Part shown: piece after piece, positions 1-12,546 of the stretch
Numbering within the stretch: the first letter of the stretch is position 1
Layout of the letters: each line of letters opens with the position of its first letter
DNA from: Aralia elata
Taxonomy: Eukaryota > Streptophyta > Magnoliopsida > Apiales > Araliaceae
Assembly: GCA_034770075.1 (NCBI GenBank)
Contig: CM068382.1
Location: 2,790,001-2,854,000, forward strand
Length of the DNA: 64,000 nt
Reading direction: 5' to 3'
The notes under the pieces: model-generated
Seen by the model: the letters and a program-made list of their open reading frames with translations, nothing else
Told to the model about the DNA's origin: nothing
Databases searched by the model: none
Position numbers and translations under genes: made by a program

Positions 1-849
1 AGAACTAATAGATCATGTTTACGAAACACTTCATAAATTTGGCATTTCTTACCACTAATTTCTTAATTGGAATTTGGAAGTAGCAATTACAAGTTCTGAT
101 TTATTATTTATATCACTGCCAGAATAAAGTAGACTAACTAAGCTATTTGGACTGCTAGGCAACTAGGCTGCCAATATTCATTCCACGCAAACAATAAGAT
201 CTAACAGAGGCTCTTTAATTTGCACAAGTTTTTTCCACAAAATAACATTACTATTTTAATATGAAATATATTAAATACTTTCCATAAATCATACATAAAA
301 ATAATACTCCTTCCATACTAACTTTACCGAGTCAATATAAGAGTTTTTCAAATATTATATATAGTTCTAACAGTTTATAATTTTTATAATTGTCTTATTT
401 AAGATTAAATAAATCTATTTTAATTTTAAATATGAAAATATTGTAGTTTAACTTTAAAAAATTTAATATTAATCTTATATTTAAAAACTGTAGAAGTACT
501 AAAATTTTAATGAAATAAATTAAATTTTGGAAAATAGGAAGATGCATGTATCAGTCACTTTCAGTCTTTAACTCTACTGATTCATTCATTTAATAACTTT
601 GACTAACGTCCTGATCAAATTTCCGACGATCTCCAATCTCCGGCTAAGCTCAGTCGTCGCACGTGACTTTCACCATCCACACATGTTTAGACTTTTATCA
701 CCTTTGGTTTTCATGTAAATTGAGCAGAAGTCTAAAACTGTAGACTACGTCTGAGTCAACCCGGGACCCAACTGGGTCGTCTAAAGCCATTACGCAATGA
801 AATCTAACAACAGAAAAACTGGAATTGCACGCGATTGTTTTGTGCCTAC
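1..849 (-). other. Intron of the LONGIFOLIA-like gene, running off the left edge
   Basis: After the splice donor next to position 850 (exon end CAG, intron GTAGGC on the minus strand) no further exon of the LONGIFOLIA-like gene can be recognised down to base 1. The interval is AT-rich and has no long reading frame. Exons for the C-terminal DUF4378 region are expected further left, outside the window. A degenerate CTCCTTCC / GGAAGATG pair around 307-541 could be an old Stowaway-type MITE, but the match is too weak to call. Confidence 0.55.
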
Positions 850-2752
850 CTGTGAAGCTAATGCTTCGTTTCATGACAGGCGAAGGAGACGATGACTCGT
901 CCTTGTAAAATGACGAGTCAAGCACCGAGACAGGACTCGGTTGTAACTCGGCCGCGTTCATCTCTGCTATGCTGTGAAGCAGCTTATCACATCTCTCCAG
1001 TAGACTTCTTCCTTCTTTGTATTCCTCTGTTTTAGATCTCTGCGTACAAGAATTCGCAAATAATTATTAAACACAGTTAATCAAATGTTGCTTAAAATTA
1101 ACAAAAATCAACAGTTACCTCAGTATCAGTTTGAGAAGGAGTACTAAAAGTACTTTCAGAAATGGAGGATGATGATTCATCTTCCGTTGTAGTAGAAATT
1201 TTTTCCTTGGCGTAAATCTGAGCCGTTGCCTTCCTGTTTCTCGGCGATCGATTTGTGGCCGCTTGATCTGATGCATTTCTCTTTGGAGCATTGATCGGAG
1301 ACGCTTTTCGTGGATCTATAGATTCATTCACTCTCCCCCGAGTTCTGACGAGTGAATTAGAATTCTTCACATTGCTCTCGCCTCGCGTGGGTGAGCTCGG
1401 ATTTCTAGCTCTTGTTGGGCTCTTCATATTCCGATCAAAACTTGGCCGTTCCCGGCTTGGACTCGCCGACGGAATACTTTCATTCCGACGGACTCCGGAT
1501 TTAGACCTTATACTGGACGGCGGCGATTCATTACCGACTCGTCGGGTTAAAGGCTTCATCAATACAATTGGAGATTGATCATCGGAAGAAAATGAATAAT
1601 TCCGATCGTAAACGAAGTTTTTGTTTCTGATTTGACTAGGAGGCTTCTTAGAATGTAGAAGCCCTTTGAGTTGCATAGCCTCGAGGATTTGCTTCAATGT
1701 CTCCAGATCCTTAGAAGGTTCATCGATTCCTCTCACTTTCAATCTCCTCTCAATCTCCCCGTAGATTGAAACCGTCTGCTTTGGTTCCGGAAAAAAATCT
1801 GCCGAATCAAAGAAGCTTTTGCGTTGTTGTGGTGATTTAAAGCCTCTGTTTGAAGCTCTAGGGGATTCAGACCTTGAATGTTTGGAAGCATACTTCATTG
1901 GATCAACATTTCTTTCTCTAATAACATTGCTTATAATGTGAGTTCCAGCAGAATGCAGTTGATTTTGTTGCTTTAGCTGGAAATTGTTGTTATTTTTCTC
2001 TATGATTCGATTCTGAAAGATATCTCTTGAAACTCTGGACTCCGATGCAGATCTCCTTAGCTCGTTTTGCTTGACGATTGGTTCAGGAGTTGTTGATGAA
2101 TTCGGTATTGGTTCGAGTCCCATTAGTCTGGCAATGACGCTAGTTGATCGTCGGTTCTTATCGTTAACCCCATCGCCTGAGTTTGATCGGATCTGCTTGG
2201 CGTAAAGGCTTCCTTTGGCAGCATCAAATGTTGCTCTGCTGTCTAATGAGAGCCTCGGAGTCTCTTTGCAGAACTTCCATGAATACCTTGTCCCTTCGTT
2301 TAATTCAAATAGCGGAAGAGGGATTGGAGATTTCGGCGGCATTTCACTCGACGATGCATAAACCGGCGCCGGCGAACTGAGCTCAGTTGATTGGGGTGGT
2401 TTATAGCGGTCTGGACTTGGTGTCGTCACTGATCTCGTCGGTTGTTGCTTTTCCTGTTCTTCCGAAATCGCCGGCGATCCAACTGACTTCTCCGTCTCCG
2501 GCGTAACATCAACACCCTGCTCAAAGAATCTAGTCAGATGTGTAATCCGAAAGAGCTGCATTGTAATAGCAATACGATAGAAAGAGAAAGGTAATATCTC
2601 ACCGTCGTGGGAGGGAGGCGCTTGGTGGCATAGAGGCGTTTTCCGGTCAACATTTGATGGCGATCGAATATCTGAAGCAAACCAGTCATACAACCCATTT
2701 GTTTCTGTATCTGCTTCTCCAGATTCTGGTCATTTATTATTCCCGTTGTCAT
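850..2752 (-). CDS. LNG: LONGIFOLIA-like (LNG/TRM family) protein, 5' three exons, incomplete at left edge
   Basis: LONGIFOLIA proteins belong to the TRM family. In Arabidopsis they promote polar elongation of leaf and organ cells and are associated with microtubules. Exons read on the minus strand are 2752-2603, 2516-1119 and 1039-850, all with GT-AG borders; introns are 86 and 79 nt. The start at 2752 gives the N-terminal family motif CMTGLLQIFDR. Exon 2 carries the DUF3741 core VIARLMGLEP, followed by a basic Ser/Pro/Arg-rich low-complexity region. Exon 3 carries the conserved PSPVSVLDSSFYKDE block. The three exons encode about 579 residues; family members are near 900-1000, so the C-terminal DUF4378 part is missing only because the window ends. 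A TC microsatellite lies about 110 bp upstream. The family assignment is firm; whether it is LNG1 or LNG2 cannot be decided here. Confidence 0.93.
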
Positions 2753-2859
2753 CTTCCGGCCGGTCTGTTCTCACTTCTCCGTTAATGTCTCTGGCCAAAA
2801 ATACACATACACCCACAATATATGTCTTGGCTTAGCTCGCTAGCTCTACATTTATTATT

Positions 2860-2864
<5 letters not shown>

Positions 2865-2890
<26 letters not shown>
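2865..2890. repeat. (TC)n microsatellite upstream of the LONGIFOLIA-like gene
   Basis: About thirteen TC dinucleotides in the 5' leader or promoter region of the minus-strand gene, read as GA repeats in its sense direction. GA/CT tracts are common in plant core promoters and leaders, so a regulatory role is possible but not shown by the sequence. Confidence 0.75.
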
Positions 2891-2899
2891 CCTGGCTTA

Positions 2900-3716
2900 C
2901 TCTCTGAAACTATTGCTTTATCTGCAACTCCCGCTTTCTGCTCTTTTAAAGGGTAGGCGAAGTAAAAGGGGAGAGAGAGAGAAGGGTTAGGCTACGGGTT
3001 GGTTGGTTTACCTTTTCTTTTGGTCACAAATTCATACTCACAAAGAGTACAAGACAACTCCCTCCATTATTTCTTAATTCACATTTTAGGATGTAACACG
3101 TTAAAAAATATGTAGCTAATTTTTTACTATCTAATTAATGAATAAAATAAAAATATTGATATTATATTTATAAAATTTATTTAAAAATTAAAATAGAAAC
3201 ACATTGTTATTTAACATTTAGATATGAAATAAAAAGTTATGTTAATTTTTATTTTGTTTTAAAAATCTATATTATTACAATTTAATTATAGAGATATTGA
3301 AATTTACTGTTTCTAACTTCTAATAAATGTATATTGGAACCAATAATTTTACACTGAATAAGAACACTTCTTACCGTTAGGCTATCATATTTATCCAGTA
3401 AACTAAGTTATTAACGCTTCTTACAAATAAAAAAGTACACATTTTCCTACTAAAAATACAGGCAAAAAAAGGAATAGTTAAATCATATGAGAATTCACGT
3501 TCAATCACTTCTAGGCGGTCGTCACAGACCCTAAGCCATAATCTAGTTAGTTAATTATTAAATAAATTCATATTAATTAGAATCAATTGGATTAGTTAAT
3601 TATTTTATAAGAGTTAAATTGGTTAAAGTTTAAAATTATATTTTTGAAATGAAAAACAGGTCCAAACTGGATAACCATATTTTGACTCATTTTCATGTTA
3701 TTCTAATTTTTCAAAT
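2900..3716. other. Gene-free AT-rich intergenic DNA
   Basis: No credible reading frame on either strand. A CTCCCTCCATT motif near 3059 resembles one end of a Stowaway MITE, but I found no matching second end. Nothing else is supported. Confidence 0.5.
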
Positions 3717-3905
3717 GTAATCAGATTTTAGAGAGATAAAGTGTAATCAGATTTTAGAGAGAGAAAGTGTAATCAGATTTTAGAGAGAGAAAGTGTAATC
3801 AGATTTTAGAGAGAGAAAGTGTAATCAGATTTGAGAGAGAGAAAGTGTAATAAAATTTTAAATAGAGAAAATATAATCAGATTTTAGAGAAAGAAAATGT
3901 AATCA
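3717..3905. repeat. 26-bp tandem repeat, about seven copies
   Basis: The unit begins GTAATCAGATTTTAGAGAG and recurs every 26 bases from 3717. The first five copies are nearly identical; copies six and seven are decayed (GTAATAAAATTTT and ATAATCAGATTTT). Single degraded fragments of the same TTTTAGAGAGAGAAAG phrase reappear at about 4180-4340, so the array was probably longer once. Confidence 0.9.
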
Positions 3906-6900
3906 ATTTTTTTTTTTTTTAAAATAATCAAATTTTAAAAAAAAATAATCAAATTTTAGTGAGAGAAAATATAAGTTTTCATCTTCTACTGTTAATTTAT
4001 TTATAAACAAATGTTTGATACTAATATAATATACCATACATATATATGCATGAAATGCATTAATTAAAATTTTCTTTTTTCATTCTCCTAGCATAAAACG
4101 GATCTTGGTGGCAGCATATGATTCGTGATCCTGATGGCAGGATATGACCACATGCATGGTGTAAGTATTTAAAATTATAAAATTTTTAGAAAGAGATAGA
4201 GAGAGAAAAAAAAACAGTATATAAAATATTGAGAGGAGAAGAATTTTTAAAGAAAGTAAGTGTACAAAAATTTTAGAGAGAGTGTATATAAAAATTTTTA
4301 GAGAGAGAAAGAATATATAAAATATTAGAGATAGAAGTTGAAAAAATATTAAAATTAAATATGTTAAATAATTTATTTAATTAGACCATAATAATAGTAA
4401 GTTTGAAATTTAAAATTTAAAATATAGGTTGAACTATATTTATTTCATAACTATATGGTTTTGACTCACATAATTCATATAAAAAATAAGTAATGTAATT
4501 TTAATTTTTAAATGAAACCGTAATCAAATTTTATAAACTAAAACCAACACGAAATCATATTTTACAGCTGCAGGTTAACCTCCGTGGGGAATGCCTCTAC
4601 GTATCAGAGATGGGTTCCTTGGTTCTGAAAGTTTTGAACGACGACCAAGGAGCGCATTTACGAAATTACCCATTTGAAATCTGAATGTTCTCCCGTTTGT
4701 AAAATTTAACACCGTGAATGCGGCGGCAGCTCCATCTTAATTTGCAGTTTGCTCATTAATTATCAGGGGGGGCCGTCGGACACTTACGGACTAAGAAGTG
4801 ATGAAAGAACAGAGCGTAGAGATATAACGCCAATCACGGGGTAAGTAAGGGTTGAGGAAAAGATGGTCTTACAAGAAAGTAAAAATGCAAACAATAATAT
4901 TTTCTCAGTTTCACAATTATAAATACATTTTTATAATTCGATTTAAAAAGTACATTTAGATATCGGTACTATGGATAAAATTGAAAGCATAAATTACTCG
5001 TAACAAGTTGGGTTTTAAAAATATATATCTCTTCTAAATTAGAAACATGAATCTGTTTTGTAATTTTTTTGAATACATAAACCAATAGTAATATTTAATT
5101 ATAGAAAAATCAGTAAGAAGATAAATGTTTAAACTAGTGATATGAGTTACAACTAAATATGAAATCCCCTTTAGTTTCCTTTCATTTTGTGAGTTTGTAC
5201 TTACGTCCGTGAAGTGATTTAGATTAGAAAAGTAAAACCAAACCGGCTGGCCCGAAGTAGGGTGCGGTGTCGTATAGACACATGGCACAACATGCAGTTA
5301 TTAGACTATTAGAGTATGACTGGAGTTAGAGAGAATTAATTAGTGTCTCTCACTCCCTCACTACACGCGACGCGAGTATACAACAAATACAAACAACACT
5401 AAAATCTGAATGGGCAAAAACAGAATCAGTACAAGTCTTTCCTCCCAATCTAAATACTTTTGTTTCAAAGTAAAAAAAATCTAATTACTCTTAAAAATAA
5501 AAGATTCGATTTTTTAAATATATTAATGATAACAATAAGTTGATGACAATGGCCAAAAAAATAAGTTTAAAGGGTTTTGGGATATGGAAAGTAAAAAAAA
5601 AAAAATTATTCGAAGGAGTTCTCAACATCATACGTTGGCTACTAGCCTACTACTTATGATAATTTGATGATTCAAATAATTATCAGTATTATTTTTTGGG
5701 CGAGTTTGTGGTATGATAAAATAGACTCAAAAAAAATACCATTGAGATAATAGATCGAGACTTGATTGCGTTATAATTTGATACAGATGAAGAATTTGAC
5801 CCGAGTTTATTACGCTTAGTGGCTAAATAATTATGGAGGAGTATTATTTACCTTAGGTATAGGTATTATAAACTTTTTGAACTTGCGGCATGCAAAAAAA
5901 TTAGTTGAAAAATATTACTACCATGTTAAAACACTGATGGACTAGAGATGCCAACCAACAAATTTATGGAATATTATCCGTCCCTCCACTTTGGTCTCTA
6001 ATTTTTGTTTCGCACTCCCACGTAATTAATTAATAAACTAAAAACTAGGTAACAAGCTCATAAATATATTTGTTTTTGTGTCAATTGAACAAATTCGTTC
6101 TGTAGTGGCCTCTGTTATGATTGCTCATCGCTTCTCATAAATGCTTTCTGAATATTATAAGTATACGAGTAATTATTCATGAATCTAGTATCTGTGGAAA
6201 AAATCTGTATACTGTGGATATTTGTGAATCCAATATTTGTGGAAAAAGTGTTAACAATTTGATTGTTTTAAATGAACCCAAAGTCACATAATATAAAAGA
6301 AGAAGAAGAAGAAAAAAAGAAGTGGAGACACAAACTTATAACTACTTGTAGAAGTGCTTAGATATCAAAGTTATCATTGGGTTGAGAAAATTGGTAAATG
6401 ATATGTTTTGAGTTTTGAGATTTCATGAAATATATATTTGGAGTCGTATTGTGCATCGTAAAAGTTGTCAGTCTAATTATAATTCTGACGTATATACATA
6501 TATGAAATATGTAAGATTTAAAAATAACTTCACTTTAATTCAATTATATTTTATCAGATAAATTTTCACATTGTCTGCAATCCAATTTCATCACATATTT
6601 GTCCACCTATATATTGTTTCCGGTATATTTGCATTGATTGTCTTGAAGTCCATGTTTCCTTTAGACAATGTAATTGTTTATGTAAGCAGAGCGTTCCATG
6701 GTCTTAGGCTTGCATCTTATGTTGCTTACCCTCTATTAATATGCCACTTGGTGATGGTACTTAAATAAGCTGCTGCATTCTTAATATTAATACATTTAGT
6801 TGTGAATTTTCTGAAAATTGTTGCCTTTTTTGTAATGGAAGGCTGGCTACTCCATGTGTGTTGTCTTAGAAGAAAGAAATAATTCAGTATATTTTTTTCT

Positions 6901-7667
6901 TGCAGCTCCATGTGGGTCTATGAGTCTCAATAATGGCCTTTAAAGTTCTGCCTCTTATTCATATCTCAAGAACCTAACATAATAATATCTTTCCGATGCC
7001 ACGTCTCTCTGCTATAGCAATTACCGTACACCAAACCAATCGGAGGAAGCTGCACAACTTTTTCAACCTTTTTATAACCTTCCTTCCTCCCATTTTCTCA
7101 ATTAATCCACATGCCTTTCAGGCTTTCAAAAGTTAAATCTCAAAAAATATATAAAGTATATATTTATGTGATCGAAAATTTTCATAATCATGTACTTTAT
7201 GTTATTTTATGAATATATAATTGTACAAAATATAAAAGAGTATTTGTCTGTATATATTAAAATTAAGCTATTAATCCCTGTTTACAAAAAACTGGTGTAC
7301 CCCAAATTGTATTGAAAATAAGAATATGAATAAGTGAAAATGGTTGGCCCTGTCACATCTCAAGTTCCCATGTCCTGTTTGTTTATATGAATGGTGATGG
7401 TGTAAAGAAGATATATAGCACAATCTCCAACCTGAAGCTCCCATGTTCTCTCACCGACTCTCCTGTTCTGCTGCACACATTCCTTAATATCTCAATGTCT
7501 TGACTAGATTTCAAATTCCCCATATATATATATATATATTTATATATATACTAGCTGTGTATCTATGCTGGACAGTGAGATTTATCCTAAAATTTAAACG
7601 GTCATAATGACTTATTAAGATGAACAAAAAATTCAAAATCAGTTATGTTTTGTTATATAAATATATA
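3906..7667. other. Gene-free intergenic DNA
   Basis: Mostly AT-rich sequence with no supported gene. A less AT-rich patch at about 4565-4860 stands out from its surroundings but has no frame or motif that I recognise. A 65-codon frame at 6571-6768 is hydrophobic, starts at a non-ATG codon and resembles nothing known to me. Short GAGA-rich runs at 4180-4340 are decayed relatives of the upstream tandem repeat. Confidence 0.5.
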
Positions 7668-7760
7668 CGTCGGTTCATGAACGGAGCTCGACGAGCCTTT
7701 AGCAACGAACATGTTCGTCGCTAAAGACTCTTACGTCCGTTCGTGAACGATTCCGTCTAT
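7668..7760. mobile_element. Small GTCG-rich foldback element between TA runs (E1)
   Basis: A block of about 93 bp with higher GC lies between TATAAATATATA and TATATATACACAC. Its outer parts are inverted (CGGTTCATGAACGG against CCGTTCGTGAACG), and the centre is an almost perfect palindrome, TTTAGCAACGAACATG followed by TTCGTCGCTAAAG. The same GTCGCTAAAG and CGTCG vocabulary recurs in the blocks at 53263, 57707, 57912 and 63186. It has no coding capacity. I infer a MITE-like element that inserts into TA microsatellites, similar in habit to the rice Micron elements. Confidence 0.6.
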
Positions 7761-8571
7761 ATATACACACACAAAAACAAATGAAGACAGTTAATTGGGG
7801 ACACTATTGCATGCACTAAATTATGTATATTGGGCAGTAAGTAGAAGTACCCAGAGCTCAGAGGTGGCCACTTACCTTTATTAAAACCATTGCTTTGTTT
7901 TATGCATTGTATAGTAATACTACTTGTTTATTTTTTTTCTTTTGTGAGCCTTAGGGGCCAAAATCAGGGGATTTTACAATGAAAAGTACAGGGAGAGTCC
8001 AAAGAACTAGGATAAATATTAGTAGTAGTAAATATGATAAGACAGACCTGTGAAGGGAAATGTGCCCCAAGTTTCATACAATGCACTTGGTATGTACTTT
8101 AGGGTCCAAATTAACATACTACTAGCAGTATTATATTCCAGGAATTTGTTGATTGGTTTGAAATGGATTTGGGAATTGCTGAATCAATCATGAAGAGATG
8201 GGATTCTGATTCCTCTCAGTCTGGGGTTTAGCAGTTGGACCACCTTAAAAACTGTTTCCTCCTCCTCTTTAGACCTAACTTAATGACTTACGCAGAGGAT
8301 ATATTTAAATATTTACGAGTATTATATCTATAATTCTATATATTTGATCTGTATACCTAGGTCTGATTATCTTGGTACTTCTTTAATTCGGAAAATTATG
8401 ACAATTAAAAACAGTTAGTTTTGCATCTATTAATGTTAAGCTTTGATTGTATGGAGAAATATATGCAACACTAGTTGTCATCTTTGTCAAGTACGAGGGA
8501 AGGTTAATTCCTCTAATCCACTGCTTATATATAACTATAAATCGAATAATTAATCTTCACATTACATTCTT

Positions 8572-8693
8572 ATGTCACTCATGTCTTTTAATTTAATTCA
8601 GTTCTTTTTGGTAAAGATGACAATCAATTGATATGTTACTCATGTCTTTTAATTTAATTCGGTTCTGTTTGATAAAGGTGACAGTCTATTGAT
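8572..8693. repeat. 61-bp direct tandem duplication
   Basis: Two adjacent copies of a unit containing ACTCATGTCTTTTAATTTAA, with about 85-90 percent identity by eye. The copies start at about 8572 and 8633. Shorter direct repeats of the same kind follow at about 8790-8880 (TATTAGTTTGAGACTC) and 9072-9143 (CTCGAATGGATTA). Confidence 0.8.
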
Positions 8694-8699
8694 AAATGA

Positions 8700-10028
8700 C
8701 ACATGTAGCAAAATTGTACTATATTAATTTATCAAACCAATGCAGTGTACGCATGTGTAAACTGTCTTAACAAGTATGTTAGATCATCTTTTTACCTAAA
8801 AGGTTAAGATATTAGTTTGAGACTCTACATACTTATTAACCCATATTAAGGTATTAGTTTGAGACTCCATCATACTTATTAATCAATTGCTCGATTCCAT
8901 CACGTTTGAGTCAAACATGGGAGTATAACCTTGTCAACACGCATGTTGGATTGCCTTTTATTCAAAAAGTTAATCTATTAGCATGAGAGTCCACCATACT
9001 TATTAACCGATCTAAACTCTTAAATTTATTCGATATGAATCAACGGTCAGATTAGCTGCGGGTTCGACCCCCTCGAATGGATTAAGCCTAACTCAAACGG
9101 TCTTGCTCGAATGGATTATGCCTAATTCAAACTGTCTTGAGTTCGTTAAATAAATTGAACTTGAATAAGTTTTGCATGTTTAACTGAACTAGACAAACTC
9201 AAACACTAGGGCGTCTGACTTGAGTCTAACTCGTTTAGGCACGGCTTAAGCAAGTTATGCTCATTTAGCATTTAATTAATCATTTTTTTTAATAATAAAA
9301 AGTAAAATGATTTGAGCTTAAGCTTGACTAGACTATAGTTTGAACTCGAGTTCCACTTGTTTACTAAACAATGTCAATTCTTATTTAAATTCATGTAAAT
9401 TTTAACTTAACTCAACTTAACTCGTTTAACTTTAATTAAATAGATTTAAGCTCAGAAAATTAAAATTTGGCCCGACTCAACTCAAGTTACAAATCTAAAA
9501 ATTTATATGTAGAATTTTAAAAGTAACTGGAAGAATTAATACACCAATCACCGAACATGCACATGACAAACTAACTATCAAATTTATTGCACATGACATA
9601 GCGTTTACGCATCAATTAGGATATCGTTGTGCTAGATCTTGCCCCTTTTATCACGTGAATCCTGATTAGGAATCCCAATTTTCTTTCATAATTTTTTTCT
9701 TTTCCATCTGTAGCTTTTGCTGGGTTGGAAAGAGAGAGGGAGAATGATTTTTTTAATGGGTCATCAAGTTACCTCATTTCCTTTGACAATGATTTTTTTT
9801 CCCTTATCCGGAAAATATTACAGGTATCCTCTAAAATAAATGGGGGCAGAAAGTGATACATTAATCTAAGGAAAACTAATTCCAATAGACAAGAAGGTAG
9901 AGAGCACATGAAAAAATTATTGAAAGTTGGACGATGTTGTTTAAGATATCCCTCTCTTTCTTTTTCCTTTTTTGAGCAAGCATGCAGGGCATCTACTATC
10001 TAGTCTCGAGGCATTTGCAACAAAATTG
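8700..10028. other. Gene-free intergenic DNA with short direct repeats
   Basis: No gene is supported. The part from 9050 to 9480 is rich in the phrases CTCAA, CTCGTTTA and GAGTTCG on both strands, the texture of an old inverted-repeat transposon, but I could not define its ends. Confidence 0.4.
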
Positions 10029-10029
10029 G

Positions 10030-10185
10030 GATCAATATTTTTTTTTAGAAACATTATTTTCACATGAATTTTTTATATTTTTACATGCTCCCCTCTCACA
10101 CGAATGTGAGATCCACTTTCTTCTCATGTGAGAGAGAATTATGTGAAAATATTAAAAACACGTGTAGAAATATCAATTTTTTTCT
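10030..10185. mobile_element. MITE-like foldback element
   Basis: The left half (ATTATTTTCACATGAATTTTTT, then CTCTCACACGAATGTGAG) is mirrored by the right half (CTCATGTGAGAGAG, then ATGTGAAAATATTAAAAACA), so most of the 155 bp folds into one hairpin. There is no reading frame. The superfamily is undetermined because no clear target duplication is visible. Confidence 0.6.
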
Positions 10186-10446
10186 TTTATGCCATCTTGT
10201 AAAACAGTTTGAAGGTAATTTTTGCTCTTGGATCATCGGTTAAGACTTAAGAGTGTTATTATGTATTGTTTAAATTTTTTGTCAAATTATAATTGCGACG
10301 TATATCAATGCATAACAATACATATACATGAGATTGGTTAGGATTATAAAGTTAACCCACTATAAATACGTTATTAAAATATTACCAATTATAATTATTT
10401 ACGTAACTCGTAAAAAAAAGTTGATATATAAAATTATAATATAATA

Positions 10447-10704
10447 CTCCCTCTGTCCCAAATTAATTGCTCAATTTTGACTTTTTAAAGTCAAATTGAC
10501 CATTTTTAAAATTAATCTTTTTACTATTTCTCCTAAAATATAAGTGAAGAGATTATAACCAAGAGAAAGTATATACAATTTATTACTAACCCCAATTTTT
10601 ATAATTTTAGAAATATATTTATATATGCTTAATTATTAATTTTAAAAATAGTCAATTTAACTTAAAAAAGTTAAAACTGAGTAATTAATTTGAGACGGAG
10701 GGAG
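10447..10704. mobile_element. Stowaway-type MITE, family A copy 1
   Basis: The ends CTCCCTCTGTCCCAAATTAA and TTAATTTGAGACGGAGGGAG are inverted repeats, flanked by TA on both sides, the target duplication of Tc1/mariner (Stowaway) elements. It is 258 bp long and non-coding. The subterminal phrase GACTTTTTAAAGTCAAATTGA is shared with the copies at 16832, 32229 and 50206. Confidence 0.92.
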
Positions 10705-10949
10705 TATTATTTTCCATCGATTAAATGAATTTAATGAGGTTAAAGATCTTTTTCATAGAATGTGGTTAACATGAAAAAATAACAGAGATTTACATGGGGA
10801 TTGCAGCAAAGAAAGTGGAGGTAATAATGAAGATTGAAGGGACAGCATTTGTGGTACCTGTGGGGTAGGTACTAAGATTAGTAAATATGAGTTTCAGTTT
10901 ACCATAAAATTTAGAGGATGAAATACTCAGATGGGATAAGTTTTGTTTT

Positions 10950-11557
10950 ACAGTAAAATTTCCATAAATACATATCTTGAAAAAAAATATTACTTTAATG
11001 AGATTATTTATTTATTGATAAATGAATAATTTATTCATTTATTAATAAATTAATATTTATTATTTTAGAGGGAGTTTTTTAATTTATGTATGTGGTCAGA
11101 AAATCAAAAGAACAATTAATTGTATTAATTTGAGTTTAGAGAAGTTAAAAAGAATCGGTAAAACTTATAATGTCTTGAAAGTTGTGTATGCATTACAAAA
11201 AGTTAAGGATGGATTTAAATTTGGTTTAGGTCTAAAGAAAATACATGTAACTTTAGCTGCATATTTACAGAAAAAATAACTTTTTATATAAATATTGTTG
11301 ATTGACCGAAAAATTTAGGTCTATTGTATGGATGTTATTACAAAAAATTTAGATTATATATATTAATTTTTGTATAGAATTTAGTAATTATTAATTTATA
11401 TTTTCATTGGACCTTTAAGGATTCAAAAAAATTTATTAGTTAATACATTCAGCGAAGTTATTATTTTAGAACACATGTCTAAATTAGGACTGAAAGAAAT
11501 TATTATTTAACAGAAATTATTATTTTATTGAATATTTATTTATCGAGATTTTACTAT
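10950..11557. mobile_element. Non-autonomous DNA transposon with ACAGTAAAAT ends
   Basis: The left end ACAGTAAAATTTCCATAAAT is inverted at the right end as ATTTATTTATCGAGATTTTACTAT. Further inside, both arms are rich in TTATTTATTGA-like words. It is about 608 bp long with no transposase frame. Similar ACAGTRAAACCTCTATAAAT ends are common in plant genomes. I leave the superfamily open because the target duplication is not clear. Confidence 0.6.
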
Positions 11558-12233
11558 AATACATGTCGGCAGCCACTCCTTATGAGCTTAAGCCGAGAGA
11601 AAGCCCACAAACTCCGTGGCCGGTTTAAAAAAATAACTAGATATTATATGGGCCTGACTCCCCAGTAATACTAAGAACAGAAGATAGGAAGGACCCATTA
11701 GATACAGTTTATACTATCTTATTATGGGCCTTGCAAAACCAGCCATTATTTTCTTTGATATTACAGCTTTAAACAGCCACGCTTCAACAGAATTATGACT
11801 TACTAATTGATGGTTAGTACGAGTAATTGATTATGACTAATTCACCCAAAACCAGAAGGGCAAAAATAAAGGAGATTTCACTATTCATAATAATGGTTAA
11901 AAAAAGAAGAAGGTATTCTCATCATACTCCCTCTGTCCTAAAAATGATGATTAAAAGTTCATAAAATAAATATTATTTAATAGAATTCATTAATATAAAT
12001 AAAAAAATTAATTATTTTATATAATTTTATAAAATTATTTAAAAAAATTAGAATTTTTTTAAGTCTCTTTCCACTATTTTAGTCATTTTAATTTATATGT
12101 AAAATATACTTAGTACGTCGGCCCAGTCGAAACATATGGCTGGAACCACAAAAAAAAGAGCCTACGTTAGGCATTATGTTCTCCCTCTCTTTCTAATCTT
12201 TATCTCCAATCCAAACGTGTGAATCTGTGATAT
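11558..12233. other. Intergenic DNA and promoter-proximal region of VTE3
   Basis: No gene is supported. CTCCCTCTGTCCTAAAAATG at 11934 resembles one Stowaway end, but a matching partner end is lacking. The last few hundred bases before 12547 should contain the VTE3 promoter and leader. Confidence 0.45.
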
Positions 12234-12241
12234 CCACGTGG
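12234..12241. promoter_or_regulatory. G-box palindrome CCACGTGG upstream of VTE3
   Basis: A perfect CCACGTGG palindrome lies about 305 bp before the VTE3 start codon. G-boxes bind bZIP and bHLH (PIF) factors and are frequent in light-regulated nuclear genes for plastid proteins, which fits this gene. Binding itself is inferred. Confidence 0.45.
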
Positions 12242-12546
12242 CCACCAAAATGCACAGAGGATGTTGTTTACTTCTCACTTACTTTAGGTGGCCTCTTTTT
12301 CTAGTTTTTTTAGCTTCTTTTAGCCATCCAACCTAGGACTATTATTAAATACTACGAAAATAAAATCATTTGTATCCCAATTCTCTACCTTCAAACATTC
12401 AGTATCGTATAATCTTCAGCAAAAACTAGGTTTCGACCAAAGATTGCTTCTTTTTGTATGTGGGTTTTGTTTAGAATTTCCAATCAGTCACCTAAACTCT
12501 GAATTTACAATTTTCTCTATCTGGGTATCTGTTATCTAATCATTTC

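Noticed and set aside
1291..1578. Plus-strand frames inside the LONGIFOLIA-like gene
   Set aside because: They are mirror frames of a long coding exon and match no protein, while the minus strand carries the LNG motifs.
3717..3905. Regularly spaced repeat resembling a CRISPR array
   Set aside because: The units are contiguous 26-bp tandem copies without unique spacers, in a plant nuclear genome.
6571..6768. 65-codon hydrophobic frame on the plus strand
   Set aside because: It begins at a non-ATG codon, has no ATG near its start, no recognisable family and no splice context. It is most likely a chance open stretch.
11934..12120. Possible further Stowaway element starting CTCCCTCTGTCC
   Set aside because: No inverted partner end was found in the following 300 bp, so it is at best a fragment.
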